Assembly: GCF_943736995.1 (NCBI RefSeq) | Contig: NZ_CALSFT010000002.1 | Location: 1,240,001 to 1,304,000, forward strand | DNA: 64,000 bases | From: Sporosarcina sp. Marseille-Q4943 | Lineage (GTDB): Bacteria > Bacillota > Bacilli > Bacillales_A > Planococcaceae | Direction: 5' to 3' | Part shown: positions 26,862 to 35,097 of the stretch, piece by piece | How positions within the stretch are numbered: the first letter of the stretch is position 1 | Layout: each line of letters opens with the position of its first letter | The notes under the pieces: generated by a model | The model's database searches: none | What the model was told of the DNA's origin: nothing | The model's input: only the letters and a program-made list of their open reading frames with translations | Position numbers and translations under genes: made by a program

Positions 26862-27965
26862 CTAGGCATGCAGTGCAGTCATTATACTAACCGATTTCTC
26901 TTCTTCCTCTTTTCGCATCTCTTTTAAGACATGCGAATAATACTTCAAAGTGGTCTCTATATCTTTATGGCCCGCTCTTTCGGATATAAACTGTATTGAT
27001 ACTCCTTTGTATAATAGAACCGAAATATGCGTATGCCGCAACCCGTGAATAGTTATCGGTTGTATCCCTAATCTATTTAATGTATTGCGGAGCAGTTTGT
27101 TTGTTGCTTCGTTTGTCAAAGTGCCTTTGATTGATTGAGGGTTGAAGAATACAGTTTCATATATATTTGGTGGTAATTTAGAAAACAGGTCTTTGAATAT
27201 ATCCATTGTTACCTTATCTATCGCAACGTCCCTTTTTGATTGAGGGTTTTTGAGGGAGGTGAATCCAGTCCCTTCTTTATAGTCCCAAGCCTGTCTCACC
27301 TTTATGATGTTCTTCTTAAAATCGAAATCGCTTCTTTTCAACCCACATAGTTCCCCGAATCTCAAACCCGACACTATCGCAAGTAATAATAAATAATATC
27401 CTAAACTCCTATCCAACCGATTCTTTATTTCGGCAATCAATGTTACACTCTCTTCATAATTCAGGTGACGCTCTTCAGGCCTCTTAGAAACGACGCTGCT
27501 GTTGAATTCCACTCCCCGGGTAAAGTCTATCCGGATTCTTCCCTCGTCGACTGCATCCCTCACACAGGCCCTTATATGCGTATTTAATTTCCTTATCGTT
27601 TCATAAGAGCGTGTTTTCCCATATTCATTCAAAAATCGTTGATATTTTCGTTTTGTCATGTCTTGAAGTGTTGTCCTGCCAAATGATTCTTTTATAGTTT
27701 CATACGTATTTAGGTAGCGCTCATATGTGACTTTTTCTTTTGGTGTCTTTAAATCCTTTACCCATTCGTAGAAATAGTCCGCAAAAACGTCTTTCGATAA
27801 AACAGGGGATAAACCCAGTGCCATTTCACCCTCGATTAGGTTGGCCGCTATTTTTGCCTCTCCTCTCGTGCGAAACCCACCTTTTCGAATAGGATCATAT
27901 TTTCCATCAGTGTATCGACTGATGGTGTATTGCCATGTCTTTCCCCTCTGTTGAAATGTAGCCAT
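26862..27965 (-). CDS. int: Tyrosine recombinase (ICE integrase)
   Basis: 367-residue phage-type integrase expected to recombine the tRNA-Arg site. It has an N-terminal AP2-like arm-binding domain (WQYTISRYTDGKYDPIRKGGFRTRGEAKIAA), a SAM-like core-binding domain (about 60-160) and a C-terminal catalytic domain with GLRFGELCGL (Arg), HGLRHTH (His-Arg), AGHKD and the nucleophile in TLKYYSHV. ATG start with AAAGAGGT. It points toward the tRNA as the first element gene. Confidence 0.95.
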   Translation of the reverse strand: MATFQQRGKTWQYTISRYTDGKYDPIRKGGFRTRGEAKIAANLIEGEMALGLSPVLSKDVFADYFYEWVKDLKTPKEKVTYERYLNTYETIKESFGRTTLQDMTKRKYQRFLNEYGKTRSYETIRKLNTHIRACVRDAVDEGRIRIDFTRGVEFNSSVVSKRPEERHLNYEESVTLIAEIKNRLDRSLGYYLLLLAIVSGLRFGELCGLKRSDFDFKKNIIKVRQAWDYKEGTGFTSLKNPQSKRDVAIDKVTMDIFKDLFSKLPPNIYETVFFNPQSIKGTLTNEATNKLLRNTLNRLGIQPITIHGLRHTHISVLLYKGVSIQFISERAGHKDIETTLKYYSHVLKEMRKEEEEKSVSIMTALHA

Positions 27966-27993
27966 GAGAAAATTACCTCTTTTCTAAGTTTAA

Positions 27994-28494
27994 TTACGAA
28001 CTGTATTGAATAGCCATTCTGTTTAGTAACCATTTGTCCAACCGTTCAGCTGCAAAATTTAATTCCACGTTAAAAGTATTTGCAATGAGCCAGACAGCTT
28101 CACACCGTAGTTGTGGCAAGTCTAATTCGTTCAACATAAATGTGGGTATGCAAAAATGATAAGCAAACTGTATTGCCTGCCATTCTTGATAATCTCGAAA
28201 TAGTTCAATCATGAATTGTTGGTGTCCATCGTGCCTTAAAATGTGCCCTAGTTCATGACCGAAATCCTGCCAAATCTTTTGAGGGCTTTGATTTTCATTT
28301 AAAAAAATCCGATACTTTCCACCTAAATTGTTTGCCTCGCTTGCCTCGTCAAAGTAATAAGTGCTTATATCAAATTTCTCGGAAATCAAAGCAATCAATT
28401 CATCGCAATTAAATGAATCAGCATCAGTTATGGCTAGTGAATGATAAATCGATAAAACCATTTCTTCTAAGAGACTAAAATTTGTAATCCTCAA
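27994..28494 (-). CDS. immA: ImmA/IrrE-family metallopeptidase (anti-repressor)
   Basis: 166-residue zinc metalloprotease with the HELGH motif (FGHELGHILRHDGHQ). In ICEBs1 and related phages ImmA cleaves the ImmR repressor to induce excision after SOS or cell-cell signals. The position between int and the Xre repressor is the same here. TTG start with AAGGAG. A LexA-box-like palindrome sits 27-40 bp upstream. Confidence 0.9.
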   Translation of the reverse strand: MRITNFSLLEEMVLSIYHSLAITDADSFNCDELIALISEKFDISTYYFDEASEANNLGGKYRIFLNENQSPQKIWQDFGHELGHILRHDGHQQFMIELFRDYQEWQAIQFAYHFCIPTFMLNELDLPQLRCEAVWLIANTFNVELNFAAERLDKWLLNRMAIQYSS

Positions 28495-28520
28495 ATTTAC
28501 ACATCTCCTTGCAATAAAAG

Positions 28521-28534
28521 CGAATGTATGTTCG
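28521..28534 (-). promoter_or_regulatory. LexA/DinR-box-like site upstream of immA
   Basis: On the gene strand CGAACATACATTCG, one core mismatch from the Bacillus pattern CGAAC-N4-GTTCG. It lies just downstream of a TATAAA-like -10 (preceded by a weak -35). Confidence 0.5.
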
Positions 28535-28551
28535 TTTTTAATTTATAATGA

Positions 28552-28580
28552 TACCCTATCTAAAAATAAAAGATAGGGTA
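28552..28580. terminator. Hairpin between immR and immA
   Basis: Perfect 9-bp stem TACCCTATC / GATAGGGTA with an 11-base A-rich loop; probably terminates the immR transcript. Confidence 0.65.
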
Positions 28581-28606
28581 ATTTAATCATATTTTTAAAA
28601 TGCGTT

Positions 28607-28966
28607 TCATTTGTCCTCATTTTTAATAATTTCCCACATTTTCCTCAATTTCATTAAGTCTTCCTCATCAGATTTGGGTAATTCTAAATACCATCTTTTG
28701 AGATCTGGGTCTTTAATCGCGTTTTCAAAATCCTTATCATCACCAGTTGGATAGGAATTATCTAAATGTCCGTATAGGTAATCAATAGAAACGTTATAAA
28801 GTGTAGCAATTTCTTTTATCATATGTTGATCCGGACTTCTTGTACCGTATTCCCAATTAGCATAGGTAGATAATGTTTTAATACCTAACTTTCTCGCCAC
28901 ATCAGTTTTTGTCCAATTTCTTTCTTTCCTCAGAGCTATTAATTTCTCGTGAAGGTTTTCAGCCAC
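28607..28966 (-). CDS. immR: Xre-family repressor (ImmR-like)
   Basis: 119-residue protein with an N-terminal Cro/C1 helix-turn-helix (LRKERNWTKTDVARKLGIKTLSTYANWEYGTRSPDQHMIKEIATLYNVSIDYLYG) and a short C-terminal tail, the size of ICEBs1 ImmR. GTG start with AAGGTG. It is divergent from the long operon across a region full of TTACTCG/CGAGTAA palindromes, which are its likely operators. Confidence 0.9.
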   Translation of the reverse strand: MAENLHEKLIALRKERNWTKTDVARKLGIKTLSTYANWEYGTRSPDQHMIKEIATLYNVSIDYLYGHLDNSYPTGDDKDFENAIKDPDLKRWYLELPKSDEEDLMKLRKMWEIIKNEDK

Positions 28967-29022
28967 AGTACATGCACCTTCTCATGATTATTTTCTCTAT
29001 TCTATCATACCAAGTGTGGTTT

Positions 29023-29253
29023 GAGTAACCCCTCAGCACTTAAGGAAGGAAGCTATAATTTATCTCTTATTATTCATAACGAGTAACATTTTACTTGACT
29101 TACCCGTTATGAGTAAGTATAGTAATCTATAAAGTTACACAAAACGAGTAGAAAGTTGGTGTGTTTTAGTTATATTTCTATTTTTGGAACTCGATACTAC
29201 ACAAATAGTGAAGGGTATATTTTTTTAGCTTTAAGTTACTCGAAACGAGTAAC
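29023..29253. promoter_or_regulatory. Operator array in the immR–operon intergenic region
   Basis: Sites related to GTTACTCG-NNN-CGAGTAAC: half site 29023-29029; 29069-29087; 29099-29117; 29134-29152; weak 29186-29204; and a perfect 19-bp palindrome at 29235-29253. They lie on both sides of, and inside, the rightward promoter. ImmR is the obvious candidate ligand (inference). Confidence 0.75.
29095..29123 (+). promoter_or_regulatory. Main rightward ICE promoter
   Basis: TTGACT, exact 17-bp spacer, TATAGT. The spacer is itself an operator palindrome (CTTACCCGTTATGAGTAAG), so bound repressor would exclude RNA polymerase. Confidence 0.8.
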
Positions 29254-29294
29254 TTTGAAAAATTAAGATTCTAATATCCAAGGAGGGAAGGCAT

Positions 29295-29615
29295 GTGGAA
29301 CAACAGTTATCAGTTAATCTTACAATCCCCATCCCGAACGATACGGTTTTAATCCGAAAGGTGGAACTTGAGGAACTGAGAAGCCGCGAGTTGATGGGTG
29401 TCTACTGGAGCATGAAGGATCTAGAAAAAAGGACAGGCAAGAAAAGTGAATGGCTTAAAGAGAATATCCTTTTCAGACCACTCTTTAGAAAAGAGCTCGA
29501 CAGTCAGAATGGTGGATTTGTGTATTATCCAAAAGGCAAAGGACAGACTTGGTCATTTCAAGCATCTAAGATGGCTGTTTTCCTGGACAGAAATTTTCAT
29601 CTCGTTTTTCGATAA
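29295..29615 (+). CDS. DUF771-domain protein, possible excisionase-like factor
   Basis: 106-residue protein; YWSMKDLEKRTGKKSEWLKENILF and GGFVYYPKGKGQTWSFQASKMAVFLDRNF match the DUF771 phage/ICE family, which looks like a small DNA-binding fold. It is the first gene of the rightward operon, where ICEBs1 carries xis, so a role as recombination directionality factor is possible but unproven. GTG 29295 is in the coding frame after AAGGAGGGAAGGCAT; an ATG two bases earlier is in another, non-family frame. Confidence 0.8.
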   Translation: MEQQLSVNLTIPIPNDTVLIRKVELEELRSRELMGVYWSMKDLEKRTGKKSEWLKENILFRPLFRKELDSQNGGFVYYPKGKGQTWSFQASKMAVFLDRNFHLVFR

Positions 29616-29663
29616 CATTTACGATCCTGTACTGATAAATAACTTTTGAAAGGATGAAGAGAG

Positions 29664-30593
29664 ATGGCATACTTTGTAGTCCAAGTGCGTTCTGGCAAAG
29701 AGATTGAAGTGAAAGAAATGTTGAAAGCTGCTTTGCATAGGACAGGGGATTCGATGGTAAAAGCAATATATGCAATGGAAACATTCACTGAAATCGTTCG
29801 AAACGAACATGACATGTGTGATCTATCCGCTTTAAAGACCGAAGACATTTCGGATCATTTATATGTGAAACGGATTCAGGCCGGTTTAAGTAACCTCCGC
29901 GCAGCTTGTGACAGTCTCAAAGTATATGAAGATGCCAACTCGCTTAAATTACTCAACAGTTATAAGGAAAACATCCGGGAACTATCGACTGAGTTGCGGG
30001 AAGCTCGTAAAGGTACAAGGAAAATCAGTAGCGTGTTAAGTGGGTATATTTTAGTTGAATTGAATGTTAACTTTCATTATTTCCCGGATAATATTTGGCA
30101 TCTAGTGAAATCGATTCCGAATGTAGCTGGGATTCCAAGCAAGTATAATATTCCGCAAGAAGAAGTGGATGCTTTCTTTACTCAGGTTGATGTTACCCCG
30201 GAAGTGGAAATGCAGCTAGATGAACTTCTGTCTAATGAGGAAATCAAAGACATGAAAAATGAAATGCTCCACGAAGCGAACAAGGCTATAGGTACTGTAG
30301 AAGAAGATGAGTTGCTTGAGAGCATTGATTCACTTGAAACTACGCTGATTGAATCTGTTACTGAGGTGAAAGCGACAGTCGACCCATCCAGTCCGATTAA
30401 GAGCCTGGTAGAGCGTTGTAAAGCGTTGGTCCGTCGAAAACGTCAATCAGTTATCTTGCCGAGCACCTTGTTTCTGGGCCTTTACAATGAAATTGAAATA
30501 AAGAACCTCTTTCCAGCCACAAATGCCGATGATTTCCTCCATCGGTTAAAGGGGTGGATCTACCGGCATAGTAGCGAGGTGAACATAGAATGA
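29664..30593 (+). CDS. NusG-like (NGN-domain) protein with a large internal insertion
   Basis: 309 residues. The N-terminus MAYFVVQVRSGKEIEVKEML matches the first strand and helix of the NusG N-terminal domain. After about 100 charged helical residues (about 45-145) the domain resumes with SGYILVELN...IWHLVKSIPNVAGIPS...IPQEEVDAFF (about 128-170), the classic NGN second half. A C-terminal region of about 130 residues lacks an obvious KOW motif. NusG paralogues (RfaH, LoaP) act as processive antiterminators on long operons. It is second in a >30-kb operon containing terminators, consistent with such a role. Its stop overlaps the next start (ATGA). Confidence 0.75.
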   Translation: MAYFVVQVRSGKEIEVKEMLKAALHRTGDSMVKAIYAMETFTEIVRNEHDMCDLSALKTEDISDHLYVKRIQAGLSNLRAACDSLKVYEDANSLKLLNSYKENIRELSTELREARKGTRKISSVLSGYILVELNVNFHYFPDNIWHLVKSIPNVAGIPSKYNIPQEEVDAFFTQVDVTPEVEMQLDELLSNEEIKDMKNEMLHEANKAIGTVEEDELLESIDSLETTLIESVTEVKATVDPSSPIKSLVERCKALVRRKRQSVILPSTLFLGLYNEIEIKNLFPATNADDFLHRLKGWIYRHSSEVNIE

Positions 30594-32803
30594 ACGTCTA
30601 TATTGGGAAAGTCTCGAAAGTGCTGTATCGAAATGAAGAATTCTTAATCGCTAAATTGAAGACAGGCGAAGAGGAGATCATTGTTAAGGGAAATATCTAT
30701 GGGGTGTATAAAGGTGAGGAAATCCAAGTGAAAGGTACTTGGGAGATGCACCCTAAATTCGGTAAACAACTTGCGATCGCCTTTTGGGAAAGGCCGATCC
30801 CACAAACGAAAGACCAGATTATCGCATTCCTTTCCTCTCCACTTGTAAAGGGGTGCGGAGCCAAACAAGCGTCACTGATTGTTCAGCAGTTAGGCGTAGA
30901 GGCACTACCCATCATTTCTCAACAAGGCGAGCAAAGTTTACAAGGCATCAAAGGAATAGGAAAGAAACGAGCCAATCAAATTGTTGAAAGTGTTAGGTCT
31001 ACATTTGAAGTCCAAAGAATTCTTTCTGAGTTGCTTGTCTATGGGATAACTGCAAATATGGCTATGCGCTTGTATAAGGAATATGAATCCAATACGATTG
31101 CCATCGTTACCGAAAATCCATATAAGCTAACAGAGTTGAATCTGATAGGTTTTCTAAAGGCTGATGAAATTGCTCGTAAGATGGGGATTTCTCCTTTGTC
31201 TGGATTTCGAATTGATGCTTGTGTGAATTACATCTTGAAGGAAACGTGTTTTAGTTCTGGTCATTGTTTCGTTTCGGAGGATGAGCTTTTGACTGAAGCT
31301 GAACGTGCTTTAAACCATAATGCTTCAGATGCTGATAAAGTATCCATGGATGAATTGACTCAAAGCGTCTATCGTTTAGAAGAAAAACAGATTGTAATTG
31401 AAGATGGTTGCGTTTATCCAAAATTTTTATTCACATATGAAGACAGATTAGCCCGGAAACTTTCAGAAATGAAGGGTTCTCGGGGTGGCGAAGCATTGCT
31501 TTCGCTCGAAAAGCAGATAATGAAGTATCAGAGAAAACATGGAATCATCTTGGCTGAAAAGCAACGAGTTGCAGTCAGGCGCTTATTCGAGGAACAGATT
31601 CTGATACTAACAGGTGGACCCGGAACTGGGAAAACAACCGTTATTCGTGCCATGTTAGATATTTATAGAGAAATGTATCCCGAAAAAAATGTCCGCTTGG
31701 CAGCCCCCACCGGTAAAGCAAGTCGTCAACTGTCAGAAGTGGCAGGATATGAGGCTTCGACAATTCATCGATTAATTGGATTCCAGCAAGGAGAGATTCC
31801 CCAATATAATTGGGAAGACAAGTTGCCTTGCGATTTCTTGATCTTAGATGAGATGTCGATGGTTGATGTTCAGTTGGCCAGTTTATTGTTGGATGCCCTT
31901 GAACGCGATACGAAGATTCTCTTTGTTGGTGACATTGACCAACTGCCTTCCGTCAGCCCAGGCAGTGTTTTGAGCGATATGATTAAGGCAGGTCTTCCTA
32001 CAGTCAGCCTGACGGAAGTATTTAGACAAGCCGAAGAAAGTCAGATTATCAGCAACGCCCATAGAGTCAATAAAGGGAAATCACTTCTTATCGATCAAGA
32101 TAAAGGTGATTTTTATTTTATCCATCAAGAAGACCCAAAGCGGATAGCTAATCTGATTGTTAGAAGCGCTCTTCGCTTTCAGGAGTTGGGGCATCCCTTG
32201 TCCGATATCTTGATTTTAAGCCCGATGAAAAAAGGTCCCGTCGGCACAATCACATTGAATGAGCAGCTACGGGAAGCTTTAAATCCTGCTGATCAAACGA
32301 AAAGTGAGTGGAGAATCGGAAAGAGACTATTCAGGCTTGGCGATAAAGTGATTCAGATTAAGAACAATAAAACAAAAGGTGTTTTCAATGGAGATATCGG
32401 GGTGATCGTCCAAATTTCAAAAGAGGTAAATCAAGAAAACGAAACCGTGGAATTGATGACTTGTGATTTTTCTGGATTGACAGTGACATACGAAAAGACA
32501 GATACAAAAGAATTGGAGCTTGGCTATGCCATCACCATCCACAAGTCGCAAGGGGGTGAAGCACCGATTGTCATCATCCCTGCAACGACCAGCCATTATG
32601 TCATGCTTGCTCGCAATCTTATGTATACAGGAATGACAAGGGCAAAGGAGAAGATTGTACTAATCGGTACACAGAAGGCAATGAATATGGCTATCAACAA
32701 TAACAAATTAGCTGATAGGAATAGCAGGTTGGCACAACGGATAAGGACATATATCAATTACAATAACCGATTCGTAAACGAAGCAAGCACAGGTAGGCGG
32801 TGA
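30590..32803 (+). CDS. RecD2-like superfamily 1 DNA helicase
   Basis: 737-residue helicase. The N-terminal OB/HhH part (GIKGIGKKRANQIVESV) is followed by Walker A GGPGTGKTTV (about residue 342), DEMSMVDVQ (motif II), GDIDQLPSVSPG (motif III) and the C-terminal 2B/UvrD-like domain with GYAITIHKSQGGEAP and MYTGMTRAKE. It resembles chromosomal RecD2 and probably assists processing or replication of ICE DNA. It is translationally coupled to the NusG-like gene, with 4 bp before the RepL-like gene. Confidence 0.9.
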   Translation: MNVYIGKVSKVLYRNEEFLIAKLKTGEEEIIVKGNIYGVYKGEEIQVKGTWEMHPKFGKQLAIAFWERPIPQTKDQIIAFLSSPLVKGCGAKQASLIVQQLGVEALPIISQQGEQSLQGIKGIGKKRANQIVESVRSTFEVQRILSELLVYGITANMAMRLYKEYESNTIAIVTENPYKLTELNLIGFLKADEIARKMGISPLSGFRIDACVNYILKETCFSSGHCFVSEDELLTEAERALNHNASDADKVSMDELTQSVYRLEEKQIVIEDGCVYPKFLFTYEDRLARKLSEMKGSRGGEALLSLEKQIMKYQRKHGIILAEKQRVAVRRLFEEQILILTGGPGTGKTTVIRAMLDIYREMYPEKNVRLAAPTGKASRQLSEVAGYEASTIHRLIGFQQGEIPQYNWEDKLPCDFLILDEMSMVDVQLASLLLDALERDTKILFVGDIDQLPSVSPGSVLSDMIKAGLPTVSLTEVFRQAEESQIISNAHRVNKGKSLLIDQDKGDFYFIHQEDPKRIANLIVRSALRFQELGHPLSDILILSPMKKGPVGTITLNEQLREALNPADQTKSEWRIGKRLFRLGDKVIQIKNNKTKGVFNGDIGVIVQISKEVNQENETVELMTCDFSGLTVTYEKTDTKELELGYAITIHKSQGGEAPIVIIPATTSHYVMLARNLMYTGMTRAKEKIVLIGTQKAMNMAINNNKLADRNSRLAQRIRTYINYNNRFVNEASTGRR

Positions 32804-32807
32804 ATGT

Positions 32808-33467
32808 ATGAATTTGAAGGAACATCTAGAGTCAGCGGAAAAGAAAGCTAGATTGCGTGAGAGTAAGTCAGTCGTTGATTTAGTGAGTGTAGCCAATGAA
32901 GAGCGTAAAGCGAATGAGCAGGGGTATGGCCTCTACAAACTCGAACAGAAGAACAAGGCAACTTTTGTTCAGGGAATCAAAGATAACCTAGATGTGCTAG
33001 TCAGGAATGAACATCTGACCAATGCAGAGCTAGGTTTTTTATTTTCCCTGTCTCCATTAGTTGAGTTTCATTCGAATGCAATTACGGATCAAGAGACCGG
33101 TCAATTTATGACTGTTTCCGATTTAGCAATCTATTTGAACAGAAGCAGGGAGAGCTGTAGCCGTGTATTAAGCAAGTTGATTGAAAAAGGGGTCATCTAT
33201 GAATTTGTGGATGCTCAAGAGATCAAAGAGTTTAACCGCAATGTTTCACGAAGACCTCTGTTTATGAACCCTGAAATTATCTATGCAGGTGATCGAAACA
33301 AGGTGGATGCCACTTTATCCAAACTGATCATCAACTTTGATCGGTTGGAAAGGAAGAAAGTATTGCTGCCATGGAAATTATGGATTCATCAGAACGAGGA
33401 ACACGGGAAACTATATAAAAGGAAAACATTTTTGGAGTTCAAAAAGAAGCAAAAAGCCGGTAAATGA
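32808..33467 (+). CDS. RepL-like winged-helix protein, possible replication initiator
   Basis: 219-residue basic protein with a winged-helix core (MTVSDLAIYLNRSRESCSRVLSKLIEKGVIYEF) followed by RRPLFMNPEIIYAGDR, the arrangement found in Firmicute plasmid RepL-type proteins. The strongly basic C-terminus (LYKRKTFLEFKKKQKAGK) suits DNA binding. Directly downstream lies a 495-bp noncoding stretch with GGGTGTGA/TCACACCC inverted repeats, a likely target. It could instead be a transcription factor. Confidence 0.6.
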   Translation: MNLKEHLESAEKKARLRESKSVVDLVSVANEERKANEQGYGLYKLEQKNKATFVQGIKDNLDVLVRNEHLTNAELGFLFSLSPLVEFHSNAITDQETGQFMTVSDLAIYLNRSRESCSRVLSKLIEKGVIYEFVDAQEIKEFNRNVSRRPLFMNPEIIYAGDRNKVDATLSKLIINFDRLERKKVLLPWKLWIHQNEEHGKLYKRKTFLEFKKKQKAGK

Positions 33468-33474
33468 CCTATTT

Positions 33475-33777
33475 GGGGTGTGACATATTTATCACACCCC
33501 TTGACTTTTCGAATTAAAGGGGAATTTCTCGAAACTGGGTGTGATAATTAAATCACACCCCTGTGACTTTTCTGTCACACCCTAAAACGGCAACAAACGT
33601 TGTCATAAAGCGATTCTTGGCCGTTTTGCCAAAGGCGCCCTATCTCACTCTTATATATAGGGCTACACCTTCGGAAATGCACTCATCAAATGCAGGTTAA
33701 TATCATCGAAGTAAAGGGGGTGTAAAAAGGACATATGACGTTCACCATAATGGGTTCGGTTGTTGGAAAGAACCCAT
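33475..33777. repeat. Structured noncoding region with inverted repeats (candidate replication/transfer origin)
   Basis: GGGGTGTGA/TCACACCCC at 33475-33500; GGGTGTGAT/ATCACACCC at 33537-33560; GTGAC/GTCAC plus TCACACCC at 33563-33582; AAAACGGC (33585) / GCCGTTTT (33620-33627); ATGGGTTC/GAACCCAT at 33750-33777. No coding frame from 33468 to 33962. The layout suits an origin or regulator array. Confidence 0.6.
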
Positions 33778-33962
33778 GAATTAGCACATTAATCGAATAC
33801 AAATTGAAGTGACCGTATAAAATTTGCAGTGTTGGATTTGGAGACTTATGGTAAAATAAATTTAAATGTTGTGAAAGTTTTCACTTAAACTAACGAGGCA
33901 GGATACCTTAAGAAAGAAAACATTAAAAAGGTTTTGAAGGAACAAACGAGGAGGAGTTAGAA

Positions 33963-34415
33963 ATGAGAAGAATTATTCGTTTGCCTTTATTTTTGGTTTT
34001 AGTAGTAATCCTTGTTGCTTGTTCTGAAAAAGAAGGAGAATTAACAAAGGTTGATATCAAAGAAGTGATTGAAGAAGGCGAATTAACAAGAGTCGATGTC
34101 CAAGAAGTGAATGAGAAAGGGAATTCTGAGGACGTTGTGACAATCACTGATCCAGAAAAATTAGACATGATTAAAAAGTCTTTAGGAAATGTAAAGTGGG
34201 AACCAAATGTAGAAGCAGAAATGGCAAGGGAAGAAGATGTAGTAGTTACTTTATTTTATACTTTCGATAAAAACATGCCTGAAAGACTTTATGAATATCG
34301 AATTTGGTTTTCGAATAATGAAACAGCTACAATTATCAGCAATAAGGAAAGTGAAGGATATGGCAGATTAGATAAGGAAAATACTCAAAACCTTAAAAAT
34401 GCCTTATTGAACTAA
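33963..34415 (+). CDS. Putative lipoprotein
   Basis: 150 residues with a lipoprotein signal (basic start, hydrophobic core, lipobox LVAC with C20). After the cysteine come two imperfect repeats, EGELTKVDIKEVIE and EGELTRVDVQEVNE, then a compact domain. Good ribosome site (GAGGAGTTAG). Its surface location inside a conjugation operon could fit an entry-exclusion or regulatory role; the function is not known. Confidence 0.75.
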   Translation: MRRIIRLPLFLVLVVILVACSEKEGELTKVDIKEVIEEGELTRVDVQEVNEKGNSEDVVTITDPEKLDMIKKSLGNVKWEPNVEAEMAREEDVVVTLFYTFDKNMPERLYEYRIWFSNNETATIISNKESEGYGRLDKENTQNLKNALLN

Positions 34416-34467
34416 CTGGTGCTTTAGTTAAGAATCGGTTGCCTAAACAGAAGAGAAAAAACAATTT

Positions 34468-34541
34468 AAAACATGGGCTGGAAAAAAGATGGTGTAGCGA
34501 TGTGTTGTTCGCACTCCCTCCAATTTTCCAGCCCATGTTTT
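34468..34541 (+). terminator. Intrinsic-terminator-like hairpin inside the ICE operon
   Basis: 18-bp perfect arms AAAACATGGGCTGGAAAA (34468-34485) and its complement (34524-34541) enclosing a 38-base loop, followed by a T-rich tail. Confidence 0.7.
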
Positions 34542-34623
34542 CCTTTGTTTGATAAAAGGATAGGTGAGAAAGAAGATTGAAAGGACATGGAGGCTTATGA
34601 ATTATAAAGTGAGGTGTTGTCTG

Positions 34624-35085
34624 GTGGAGTGGTCCACTCACGCTATTTCAGGAATGGTAGCAGGATATACGGTGACAGGGGGTGATTGGAAAGGGGCTGC
34701 GGTTGGAGCTGTTGCAGGAGTCATTCCAGATATTGATGAACCGAAATCAAAGTTCGGGAAGCTGTTTTTCTTTGTATCCCTTCCAATCCAAGCATTGTTT
34801 GGTCATCGTACATTTACTCATTCACTTCTATTTGCTTTCGTTGTCGGCATACTGGTTTATCCTTTTACCGAGTGGTGGGTGACATATGCATGTATTGGTG
34901 GAATTCTTGCTCACATTACAGGAGACATGCTGACCGGAAAAGTGAAGCTGTTCTATCCCTCTAGTAAATCTGTGGGCATTTCAATACCATCTTTGAGTTT
35001 CACATTAATTGATAGAATCACAAGGCTATCACTCATTATTTACATGTGCTGGGTCATAGTAGCAAAGTTGAATCTAAAATTTTAG
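34624..35085 (+). CDS. YdjM-family membrane-bound metal-dependent hydrolase
   Basis: Polytopic membrane protein of about 153 residues of the LexA-regulated/YdjM family. Signature WSTHAISGMVAGY at the start, GVIPDIDEPKSKFG and GHRTFTHSLL hold the conserved His/Asp cluster. Start chosen as the GTG at 34624 (GAGGTG seven bases before), because the family begins right at the THxxxG motif; upstream frame to 34564 lacks homology. The substrate is unknown. Confidence 0.8.
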   Translation: MEWSTHAISGMVAGYTVTGGDWKGAAVGAVAGVIPDIDEPKSKFGKLFFFVSLPIQALFGHRTFTHSLLFAFVVGILVYPFTEWWVTYACIGGILAHITGDMLTGKVKLFYPSSKSVGISIPSLSFTLIDRITRLSLIIYMCWVIVAKLNLKF

Positions 35086-35097
35086 GAGGTCATTAGG

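Noticed and set aside
34564..34623. N-terminal extension of the YdjM-family protein
   Set aside because: In-frame codons upstream exist, but the family begins at the THAISG motif and GAGGTG is correctly spaced for GTG 34624.
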